Shown here: in pieces, positions 17,776-25,377 of the stretch
Layout of the letters: every line of letters begins with the position of its first letter
Numbering within the stretch: position 1 is the stretch's first letter
Assembly (NCBI RefSeq): GCF_001641755.2
Contig: NZ_LRFG02000002.1
Coordinates: 744,001 to 808,000, forward strand
Direction: 5' to 3'
DNA: 64,000 bases
From: Microbulbifer flavimaris
GTDB lineage: Bacteria > Pseudomonadota > Gammaproteobacteria > Pseudomonadales > Cellvibrionaceae
Program-made: the position numbers and the translations under genes
Notes under the pieces: generated by a model
What the model saw: only the letters and a program-made list of their open reading frames with translations
Told to the model about the DNA's origin: nothing
Databases searched by the model: none

Positions 17776-18540
17776 TTAATCGCGGTCGAGAAAGGCTGCC
17801 ATGCCCCGATCCGCTTCATCGCCATCGATCAATTCCAGAAAGTGTCGCAGTTCGGCCTCCAGCGCCGGGGCCACCCGATTCACATCGGGGCGCGTGAGCG
17901 CCAGGGTATTGCGGACGCTGCCACCACTGACGTCACGCAGCCGGCGCGCCAGCTGCATGGCTTTGCCCGATACATCGCCGTCTTCCTCCAGGTACTGGAC
18001 CAGCCCGAGTTCCAGAGCCTCCCTGGCATCGATGCGGCGGTTGGTGAGTTGCACGTCCAGTGCACGACCGCGACCGATTCGCTCCGGCATCATTGCGCTC
18101 CAGCCACCATCCGGACTGAAACCAACGGCGGTATACCAGGGGGCGAAATGCGTGCTGGGACCGGCCACGGCAATATCACAGGCGAGCACCAGTCCAGCCG
18201 AGCCGCCGGTGACCATGCCGTGTACCGCCGCCAACGAGGGCAAAGGCAGGCGCAGCAGGTCGAGCATCGCCTCATTGAGCGCCCCGACAAGCCGCCTGGC
18301 ATAGGCACGGCGCTCCCCTCGAGCCAGCTCGTAAAAAGCTGCTACATCACCGCCACTGGAGAAGGATCGGCCCTCTGCGCGCAGCACCAGTGCCCCGGGG
18401 CAATCCTGTCGGCAACGGGCCAGCGCCTCGCGCAGTTCGTCCAGCAATACCGGCACCAGGGCGTTGTGGCGCCCGGGGCGATTGAGCGTGATGGTGGCGA
18501 CCCCATCCTGCAGCTGGTAGAGCACGCTTGCGTTTTTCAA
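17776..18540 (-). CDS. Enoyl-CoA hydratase/isomerase family protein
   Basis: This 254-residue crotonase-fold protein shows the oxyanion-hole segments FSSGGDVAAFYELARG (residues about 62-77) and the GMVTGGSAGLVLACDIAVAG block (about 106-125), plus the IDAREALELGLVQYL motif. The expected second Glu of true hydratases is not obvious in its usual place, so isomerase or hydrolase activity is possible. The start is a TTG that overlaps the upstream TetR stop (TTGA), with AGGG seven bases before it, which points to coupled translation. Confidence 0.87.
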   Translation of the reverse strand: MKNASVLYQLQDGVATITLNRPGRHNALVPVLLDELREALARCRQDCPGALVLRAEGRSFSSGGDVAAFYELARGERRAYARRLVGALNEAMLDLLRLPLPSLAAVHGMVTGGSAGLVLACDIAVAGPSTHFAPWYTAVGFSPDGGWSAMMPERIGRGRALDVQLTNRRIDAREALELGLVQYLEEDGDVSGKAMQLARRLRDVSGGSVRNTLALTRPDVNRVAPALEAELRHFLELIDGDEADRGMAAFLDRD

Positions 18541-19181
18541 GATTTTTCCCTGCCTCCACCTGCCGCCAGACCGTTGCGCAACAGATCCGAAACCGTCGCC
18601 ACGATATCGTCAAAATCCATTTCCGTTTCCCACAGGGCGTAACGCAGGCCGATAAAATTTGATATTCCCATCAATGCCCAGACCCGCACCTCATCGTTTC
18701 CGGAGCGAATTTCCCCCCTGTCAGTGGCACGGGCCAGCATTCGCACGTAGCGCTCGCCAAAGGACTCGTAATAACGGCGGTAGATGGACTCATCGACAAA
18801 CTGCGCCTCCTGCAGCACCCGGTACAGCGCGGGGTTGTCACGCAGATACTGGAGAAAAGCACGCAAGCCTTTTTCCTCCGCCTCCAGGCGATCCCCTGCG
18901 TCGGCCGTTTCCCGCTCCAGGTGCGCACGCAGGCGGCGCCCCATCTCCTGCACCAGTTCGCGCAGGGTCTGCTCTTTGCTGGAGAAGTAGGTATAAAAGG
19001 TACCGGAAGCCACACCGGCAGCCCGGGTGATATCGGCGATACCCGCGCGGTGATAGCCGAGCGTGCCAAACGTCTCTTCCGCCGCTTTGAGAATGCGCGT
19101 GCGGGTCCGTTCGCCACGGGCGGTTTTGGGCAACCCGGGGGCGGTACCGACGATGGAGGAGGGGGAATCTGGGCTCGTCAT
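18537..19181 (-). CDS. TetR-family regulator of the acyl-CoA operon
   Basis: This 214-residue TetR-type repressor has its DNA-binding domain at residues about 22-70: RTRILKAAEETFGTLGYHRAGIADI then AGVASGTFYTYFSSKEQTL. The C-terminal domain would bind an acyl-CoA or similar ligand, as often seen for TetR proteins next to fatty-acid genes. The start at 19181 has AGGTGAG upstream. It is the first gene of a minus-strand operon leading into the hydratase, ligase and MaoC genes. A CCTTGG motif (site B) is centred 78 bases upstream, so it may be controlled both by itself and by the CrbR-like regulator. Confidence 0.88.
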   Translation of the reverse strand: MTSPDSPSSIVGTAPGLPKTARGERTRTRILKAAEETFGTLGYHRAGIADITRAAGVASGTFYTYFSSKEQTLRELVQEMGRRLRAHLERETADAGDRLEAEEKGLRAFLQYLRDNPALYRVLQEAQFVDESIYRRYYESFGERYVRMLARATDRGEIRSGNDEVRVWALMGISNFIGLRYALWETEMDFDDIVATVSDLLRNGLAAGGGREKS

Positions 19182-19443
19182 GGAGCGCTCACCTGCGACT
19201 ATTGAAACCTGAATCAGTATTCATGTTACGGCAACAGTACGACGCTGAAACTCATACCTTGGTCATAGCCGGGCGATACCTGAACCGGACCCGGCGCTTT
19301 CAGCAACCGGTGTGAAGAACTGGCCCGGCAGGGGCTAGGCAGGGAAATCAGAGAGAGCAAAGAGAACAGAGAGAAAACAGAGAGAACAGGAGGGGACAGC
19401 AGCCACCGGTGACAGACGTCACCGGCAGCGAAATGATGGCCTG
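19182..19443. other. Intergenic region with hairpin and purine-rich repeats
   Basis: This gap holds no gene. It contains site B at 19252-19267, a purine-only tract near 19340-19392 built from repeated CAGAGAGAA and AGAGAACAG units, and a perfect eight-base hairpin (19406-19413 with 19418-19425, loop AGAC). The hairpin lies just past the stop of the minus-strand esterase gene, and the tract is pyrimidine-rich on that strand, so together they may form a Rho-type or imperfect terminator for the MFS-esterase unit. Confidence 0.5.
19252..19267. promoter_or_regulatory. CCTTGG motif, site B (TetR operon)
   Basis: TCATACCTTGGTCATA is identical over 16 bases to site A at 13716. Its centre lies 78 bases before the TetR start codon at 19181 on the minus strand. 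Orientation relative to the gene is opposite to sites A and C, which is acceptable if the dyad ACC-TT-GGT is the functional core. Confidence 0.65.
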
Positions 19444-20391
19444 TTAATCTGCGAGTCCGCGCACGAACTCCGCGGTGTGACGGTAGAAACGCTCACAGTC
19501 CGCCGTCACCATAGACTCCAGGTTCAGGAACGCATGGATCTGCTGATCGAAGTGCAGCAATTCTGAGTCCACTCCTGCGTCCTTGAGCTTCTCAAGGTAG
19601 GCGAGGCCCTCGTCCCGCAGCGGGCAGAATTCCGCTGTTACCATCAGTGTCCTCGGCAGGTTCGAAGTGAACTCGCCGTACAGTGGGGAACAGGCACGGC
19701 GGTTCTCCACCCCCTGGAAATAATTGTTGAAGTACCAGCCAATCTTTTCTTTTTCCAGCAGGTAACCGCGGCCATTCTCGTCGATGGACGGCAGCTGCAT
19801 GGTGTAGTCGAGACTCGGGTACACCAGCACCTGGGCCACGATATTGTGGCATTCGTGCTGCAGCAGTGTGCTGGCACTGGCACAGAGGGCGCCGCCACCG
19901 GAATCCCCCATCAGGATCCAGCGGCCACCATGTTCAATGCCCTTGCGATCCAGTGCCGGACCAATACCGCGCACTACCGCCAGCAGGTCCTCAAGCCCAG
20001 CCGGGTAAGGGTTTTCCGGGGCGAGCCGGTAGTCCACAGAGATGACCGTGCGCTTGCAGTGCTGCGCGATACGACGGCAAATCGGGTCGTAGACCGTCAC
20101 ACTGCCGGCCATATGGCCACCGCCGTGGGCATAGATGATCGCCGGGCCACCATCGTTTTCTTCCGGGCGATAAATACGCACCGGCACGGCGTAGCGGCTG
20201 CCGGGCACAGTGGTGTCGACTGCCGGCATTTCCGGGCCCGCCTCGACAAAGCCCCGGGTCAGGTTGGCGAGGCTCTCACGGGCGTTGGTGGGCGTAGGCT
20301 CAAAGCCGGCGGCCTTCAGCTGGGCCACCATGGCATTGATGTTTTCCAGCCATTCAGCCAGTGCCGGATTAAGCTGTCGCGCTTTCTGCAT
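19444..20391 (-). CDS. Alpha/beta hydrolase, HSL-family esterase
   Basis: This 315-residue hydrolase belongs to the hormone-sensitive-lipase-like group. The oxyanion motif is YAHGGGHMAG (about residue 90), the nucleophile Ser lies in MGDSGGGALCA (about residue 162), and the acid and His are likely in CPLRDEGLAYL and QIHAFLN near the C-terminus. No signal peptide is seen, so it acts in the cytoplasm on an imported short ester or acylated compound. GAGGAA precedes the start, which overlaps the end of the MFS gene by 23 bases, so the two are an operon for uptake and hydrolysis. Confidence 0.88.
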   Translation of the reverse strand: MQKARQLNPALAEWLENINAMVAQLKAAGFEPTPTNARESLANLTRGFVEAGPEMPAVDTTVPGSRYAVPVRIYRPEENDGGPAIIYAHGGGHMAGSVTVYDPICRRIAQHCKRTVISVDYRLAPENPYPAGLEDLLAVVRGIGPALDRKGIEHGGRWILMGDSGGGALCASASTLLQHECHNIVAQVLVYPSLDYTMQLPSIDENGRGYLLEKEKIGWYFNNYFQGVENRRACSPLYGEFTSNLPRTLMVTAEFCPLRDEGLAYLEKLKDAGVDSELLHFDQQIHAFLNLESMVTADCERFYRHTAEFVRGLAD

Positions 20392-21586
20392 TGTCCGATT
20401 CCTCTTTCACATCGCTCTCGGGCTTTTTGCCGCTCTCCGGCAGCATGAAGGAAAATACAAACAGGGAGGCGGAGCAGGCCACAGCGAAGTAGGCCGCCAG
20501 CGCCGGCTCCCCAGTCATGTCTGCCATCAATCCGGCACCGTACATCAGCACTGTCTCGACGCCGTAAGAAATGGACCAGAACATGGCAAAAGTCACCGTG
20601 ATCCGACCGGGAGTCATACCTGGCAGCTCTTGCGGCAGGGTCACCAGTGCAGTCATGGGCAGGAACATGAAGAAGCCTGCAAGCGCTGCCGCCGTGTAAG
20701 CAATCACCGGGTTGCGGCTCAGCACCATCATTGCCGCGAAGATCACCAGCGCCAGGCCGGCGTAGCGCAGCACCGGCAGACGCAGGGGGTAGCGGCGGGT
20801 AACCATGATACCGGCCACGGTGCCCACCATACCGGCGGCAATCATCACGGCCGACAGGTGGTTACTGGCCACCGCAAAACCGTCGATCAGCGGGAAGAGG
20901 GCAAACACCGCGATGTAGCAGAAAAGCACACCGCAATAGGCGAGCGGCAGCCACCAGTTGAAGCCTTCACGAATGCCCTCGCGCAGGCCGTATTTCTCCT
21001 CCGGCTGGCCCTGGTTGGCAGCACCGGACAGGGAAAAGTCCTCTGCAGACAGCCACCACAGAACGGCCAGCGCCACCACCATGACGCCATAGAGCGCCAC
21101 TACGGACTGCCAGCTGCCCATCCAGGCGGCCAGGGCGCCGGTGGAAAGCAGGGCGATCAGGTTACCGGTATTGAAAGCTGCGGCATTGACGCCATTGATC
21201 AGCGGGCGCTCTTCGGCAGCAAAATAATGCAGCACCACCGGATTGAAGTAGACGATCGCCAGCGCACCGCCGAGCCCGAGGGCCAGGCGCGACCAGAGCC
21301 AGCCGATGTAATCGCCGGCCAGCGCACCCACGCCGCCCGCTGCGATGAGCAGCACTGCGATGGTAAAGGCCCGCTTTACACCCAGGCGCACCAGCAGCAT
21401 GGCGGCGGCGAGGTTGCCGACAATCTTGGCGATGGTGATGACGTTACTGCCCCAGGTGGCGTTGGCCAGGCCGGCCTCGCCAAACGAAGCCTGCACGCTA
21501 GGGGTCAGGATGGCACCGGACACCCACGACGCCGCGAACAGCGCGTAGGCGGTGAACATCAGGATTTCTAGTACATATTTCTTCAT
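20369..21586 (-). CDS. MFS transporter
   Basis: This 405-residue major facilitator protein shows about 12 membrane helices. Typical features are the paired Gly-rich helix 4-5 region (WSRLALGLGGALAIVYFNPVVL) and a central cytoplasmic loop (EDFSLSGAANQGQPEEKYGLREG). The C-terminal tail is charged. The substrate is unknown. It is the first gene of a transporter-esterase pair. Site D (21673-21688) is centred 94 bases upstream, within the last codons of the kinase gene, so a promoter for this pair may lie in the 83-base gap. Confidence 0.87.
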   Translation of the reverse strand: MKKYVLEILMFTAYALFAASWVSGAILTPSVQASFGEAGLANATWGSNVITIAKIVGNLAAAMLLVRLGVKRAFTIAVLLIAAGGVGALAGDYIGWLWSRLALGLGGALAIVYFNPVVLHYFAAEERPLINGVNAAAFNTGNLIALLSTGALAAWMGSWQSVVALYGVMVVALAVLWWLSAEDFSLSGAANQGQPEEKYGLREGIREGFNWWLPLAYCGVLFCYIAVFALFPLIDGFAVASNHLSAVMIAAGMVGTVAGIMVTRRYPLRLPVLRYAGLALVIFAAMMVLSRNPVIAYTAAALAGFFMFLPMTALVTLPQELPGMTPGRITVTFAMFWSISYGVETVLMYGAGLMADMTGEPALAAYFAVACSASLFVFSFMLPESGKKPESDVKEESDNAESATA

Positions 21587-21669
21587 AGCAACTTCCAGAA
21601 GGCTGCGCCCAGCTCACTGCGCCGGGCATTCTTATTAAACGTCACACTACCCAGTGCGCGACCACCACC

Positions 21670-24600
21670 CTATACGACCTTGGTCGCAGGGTCGCGACGC
21701 CCACTCTTTTGCTGCGCCTGCAGCAGTGCTCGCAGCGCCCCCGGGCGCAGCGGTTTCTGCAGGAATTGCCAGCCAGCGCGCTGGGCACGGTTCTTTACCA
21801 GATCGGTGTTTTCCGCCGAGATGATCACGCAGGGCACGGTCGCACCCCAGCGCGCCATCAGTTCCCGCGCCAAGGCAATACCGTCGGTGCTGTTCCCCAG
21901 GTGGAAGTCCATCAGCAGCAGGTCCGGCTGCGCCAGTTCCAGCGCAGACTCCCGATTCGGTGCGCTCTCGACCTGACAACCCCACCCCCCCAGCAATGCC
22001 TCCATGGCCTCCAGGATGGCCGGCTCGTTATCGACACACGCCACGCGCAGGCTCAGGGAGGACTTCGCCGGCTGCAACTGGGTCGGCGCAGCGGTGCGGC
22101 GGGCCAGCGGGCGCGAGCGCGGCAGCCGCACGCGGAAGACACTGCCGTGACCAGTGCGGGAGGTAAGACTGATGGGCGACTGCAGCAGGCGACACAGGCG
22201 CTCCACGGTAGCGAGACCCAGGCCGTAGCCATGCTCCCGCTGCACCTCCCGCTCCGGCATATCCAGGCGACAGAACTCGCGGAAGATATTGCGCTGCTGG
22301 GACTCGTCGATACCACAACCGGTATCCCAGACCTCCAGGGAAACCCGGTCACCCCGTTCTCGGGCTACCAACAGCACACCGCCACTACGGGTGTACTTCA
22401 CGGCGTTGTCGAGCAGGTTCTGCACCACCCGACGCAACATTTTCTCGTCGCTGTGCACCCACAGGTCGGTGGGCCGATAGCGCAGCTCGATACCCCGCGC
22501 CTCCGCCGCAAGACGGGCCTGGGCCACGGCATTGTCCAGTACCGGCTCCAGCGCCATGGCCTGCATTTGCGGGTGAATATCGCCGGCATCCATACGGGCG
22601 ATTTGCAGCATATCGGTGATGAGCTGCTCCGCCGCCGCCAGCGCGCTATCAGCGCGGGTGAGCAACCGGGCGCTGTCGCTATCCAGCTGCCGCGCACTGA
22701 GCGCATCCAAGAACAGGCGAGTGGCATTGAGGGGCTGCACAAGATCGTGGCTGGCGGCAGCGAGGAAGCGTGTCTTGCCGGCGCTGGCGGCATGCAGCTC
22801 GCTGTTGAGTGTCTGCAGCTCGGCGGTGCGTGCGACCACCTTCTGTTCCAGCGAGTCCCTGACTTCCGTCAGCTCACCCAGGGCCCGCTGATAATCGGAC
22901 ACATCGGTGTAAGTGGTCACAAACCCGCCACCCGGTAGTGGGTTACCGCGGATCTCCAGCACCGTACCGTCCGTGCGGTGGCGCTGAACCCGGTAGGCTG
23001 TGCCGGCACGCAAGTGGTCTACGCGCTTCTGTACGTGCATCTCCACCGCGCCGGGACCACACTCGCCGCGACTCGCGTTGTAGCGCACCAGCTCCGCCAC
23101 CGGCTGGCCCACGTAAATCATCGAGCTCGGGTAACTGAACAGCTCTACGTAGCGGCGGTTCCAGGCCACCAAGTTCAGGTTGGCATCGACCACGGAAATG
23201 CCCTGGTCGATATTGTCGATGCTGCTCTGCAGCAGTCCGCGACCAAACTGGTAGATAGCGCTGGCCTGCTCCAGTGTCTGCGGACTCACCTCGGCACTGT
23301 TGTGCTGCCGCACCAGGCGCCGGGCACTGGTGCTGCCGACAATCCCCGCCAGGATCTTTTCCACCGCATCCCGGTAGTCCTCCGCCGAGGCCACGTTACG
23401 GCCACCTGCCTCGCTGGAGATGCCGGCGAACGTGCGCTCGGCAGCGTCGCGGCCAACGAAGCGGGCCAGCAATTCACGCAGGCGGATTTTGTTTACCGGG
23501 GTCTCATCGCGCTTGCCGCTCTGGGGCTGCCAGCGGTGCAGCGCCAGTGACACTGACACCAGTAACAGGCTGTTCAAACCCAGGCCGAAGACCGTAGTGA
23601 TGGACAGCGCACTCCACTCGAGCCCGAGAATTCCCGCGATCAGGTCGGCACTGCCCACCGCTGCCGGCAGGGCGGACAGGCCCCAGATCAGCGATCCGAC
23701 CGAGAGACCGGCGATCACACCGGCAGCCCGCAATTTGGGCCAGTGGGAAGGCCACCAGGCCGCCGCGATCATGGCCGGCGCCAGCTGCCCCACCAGTGCC
23801 AGGGACAGCAGCCCGAAGGTGCCCAGGCGCACCCCGGCACCGATGCCCTCATTGACCGCGAAGGCGGCCAGCATGATCAGGGCAATGATCACCCGGCGCA
23901 CCCGGCGCAGATCCGTGCCCAGCACCTCGCCCGCCGGGCGCGCCTGCAACCGCTGCAGCCACCAGGGCACCACCATGGTGTTGGCGATCATGGTGGAAAG
24001 CGCGATGGTGGCAATGATCACCATGCTGGAACCGGCAGACAGGCCGCCGATAAACGCGAGCAGTGCCAGGGCAGACGAACCACTCTCCACTGGCAAACCC
24101 AGCACGAAACGCTCCGGGTTGCTGTAACTGTCCGGCAGCCACATCAGCCCGCCGTAGCCGACAATCAGGATGGCTACCGAAAGAACACCCAGATAGAGAG
24201 GGATAAGCTTGCGTACCGGCCCGATGTCCTGCTCGCCGTCACTTTCGATCATCAGGATGTGGAACTGGCGCGGCAGGCAGAACATGGCCGCCATACCCAG
24301 CACCACCACAGCCAGGTAACCCGTATCCGCCGGGCGCGACTCGGCCAGTGCCCGCACCTTCTCGCTGTCGAGGCCCTTCCGCACCAGGTCGGCAGCGCCA
24401 TCGAAGGCACCGCCCACAACGAACCAGGCCACTGCGACAAAAGCGCCGATCTTGACCAGCGCTTCAAAGGCCACCGCCAGCAACATGCCATTGCGGTGCA
24501 CACTGCTGTCGATATGTCGCGTGCCGAACAGCAGTGCAAACAGCCCGAGTGTGGCACTGACAGTCGCCGTCACCAGCACCGGACTGATATCGCCACTACC

Positions 24601-25035
24601 GGCCAGCAACAGGAAGCTGTCGGCCACTGCCCGCAGCTGCAGTGCCAAGTAAGGCAGCACTGCCACCAGCGCCAGAATCGCCACCCCCGCCGCCAGCCAC
24701 TGGGAGCCGCCAAACTGGGCACTGATGAAATCCGCAATCGACGTGGAGCCCTGCTGCTTGCTCATGCGGACAAAGCGGGCCAGCAGCGGGGCCCCCACGA
24801 TCAGCATCAGGCTGGCACCGACAAAGGTCGGTGGCAGTATCCAGCCCTCCTCCACCGCCTGGGCCGGAGTACCAAAGAACATCCACGCACTGGTGTAGGT
24901 ACCGGCCAGAGCCAGTAACAGCGGCTTCAGCGGTCTGATCCGCTGCTCCGGCATGCGATCGCCCCAGAAGGCGATGGCAAAAAGCAGCAGTAAATAGGCC
25001 AGGGCCACGACGGCCAGGGTAGTCAGGCTGAACAA
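21670..25035 (-). CDS. SLC5 symporter-PAS-histidine kinase-receiver hybrid (CrbS/MxtR-like)
   Basis: This 1121-residue sensor combines a sodium/solute symporter-like domain of about 13 helices (residues 1-520), a linker, a PAS domain (about 600-720), a coiled segment, a HisKA domain with His763 in ASHDLVQPLNATR, an HATPase domain (DNAVKYTRSGGVLLV; DTGCGIDESQ; GYGLGLATVERL), and a C-terminal receiver with Asp1043 in LLLMDFHLG. This is the layout of CrbS/MxtR, which sense acetate-like signals and act through CrbR/ErdR. Translation appears to start at a TTG after GAGAGAG. The cognate regulator is probably at 14673-15293. Whether the membrane part transports or only senses is not known. Confidence 0.92.
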   Translation of the reverse strand: MFSLTTLAVVALAYLLLLFAIAFWGDRMPEQRIRPLKPLLLALAGTYTSAWMFFGTPAQAVEEGWILPPTFVGASLMLIVGAPLLARFVRMSKQQGSTSIADFISAQFGGSQWLAAGVAILALVAVLPYLALQLRAVADSFLLLAGSGDISPVLVTATVSATLGLFALLFGTRHIDSSVHRNGMLLAVAFEALVKIGAFVAVAWFVVGGAFDGAADLVRKGLDSEKVRALAESRPADTGYLAVVVLGMAAMFCLPRQFHILMIESDGEQDIGPVRKLIPLYLGVLSVAILIVGYGGLMWLPDSYSNPERFVLGLPVESGSSALALLAFIGGLSAGSSMVIIATIALSTMIANTMVVPWWLQRLQARPAGEVLGTDLRRVRRVIIALIMLAAFAVNEGIGAGVRLGTFGLLSLALVGQLAPAMIAAAWWPSHWPKLRAAGVIAGLSVGSLIWGLSALPAAVGSADLIAGILGLEWSALSITTVFGLGLNSLLLVSVSLALHRWQPQSGKRDETPVNKIRLRELLARFVGRDAAERTFAGISSEAGGRNVASAEDYRDAVEKILAGIVGSTSARRLVRQHNSAEVSPQTLEQASAIYQFGRGLLQSSIDNIDQGISVVDANLNLVAWNRRYVELFSYPSSMIYVGQPVAELVRYNASRGECGPGAVEMHVQKRVDHLRAGTAYRVQRHRTDGTVLEIRGNPLPGGGFVTTYTDVSDYQRALGELTEVRDSLEQKVVARTAELQTLNSELHAASAGKTRFLAAASHDLVQPLNATRLFLDALSARQLDSDSARLLTRADSALAAAEQLITDMLQIARMDAGDIHPQMQAMALEPVLDNAVAQARLAAEARGIELRYRPTDLWVHSDEKMLRRVVQNLLDNAVKYTRSGGVLLVARERGDRVSLEVWDTGCGIDESQQRNIFREFCRLDMPEREVQREHGYGLGLATVERLCRLLQSPISLTSRTGHGSVFRVRLPRSRPLARRTAAPTQLQPAKSSLSLRVACVDNEPAILEAMEALLGGWGCQVESAPNRESALELAQPDLLLMDFHLGNSTDGIALARELMARWGATVPCVIISAENTDLVKNRAQRAGWQFLQKPLRPGALRALLQAQQKSGRRDPATKVV
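21673..21688. promoter_or_regulatory. CCTTGG motif, site D (MFS-esterase unit)
   Basis: TACGACCTTGGTCGCA has the most symmetrical core of the four sites (CGACC-TT-GGTCG at 21675-21686). It overlaps the last codons of the kinase gene, centred 94 bases before the MFS start codon at 21586. Being in coding sequence, it could be coincidental, but position and core agree with sites A-C. Confidence 0.5.
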
Positions 25036-25377
25036 GCGGGCTCTCTCTCAGTTTTTGTTATTTGGCGCCACGCTTCCGCGAACGGGCCGTGGCGTCAATT
25101 GACAAGTCTTCACCCATGACAGGGCGGGGTTTTGCCGGTTATTCTTCGCTGTAGATTTTTCCGCCAATTTCATGAGCCTATCAATGCTTTTGGTCAAAGA
25201 ATGGGCGGCTAAACCAACATTCTGAACCTTAACCCATTGGCTGTTTTTTGTCCTCCCCCGGACCACACGGGGCCGTCATACCTTGGTCTAACAGGCAATT
25301 GGACTTCGAGCGGATACAGTGACTATCCGCGAGATTTATAAGAACCATAAATAATTTGGTGAATGGAGAGAGTCACA
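25036..25377. other. Divergent promoter region, kinase and receptor genes
   Basis: This 342-base gap has no gene. It holds a hairpin-prone GCGCCACG...CGTGGCG pair near 25065-25098 in the kinase leader, an A+T-rich stretch near 25120-25260, and the CCTTGG motif site C at 25276-25291. GGAGAGAG before 25378 is the ribosome site of the receptor. Both genes may be driven from here. Confidence 0.6.
25276..25291 (+). promoter_or_regulatory. CCTTGG motif, site C (TonB receptor)
   Basis: TCATACCTTGGTCTAA matches sites A and B over the first 13 bases. Its centre is 94 bases before the receptor ATG at 25378 and about 248 bases before the kinase start, so it could serve one or both. Confidence 0.65.

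Noticed and set aside
25048..25266. 72-codon minus-strand frame upstream of the sensor kinase
   Set aside because: No ribosome site, biased composition, and it overlaps the likely kinase promoter.
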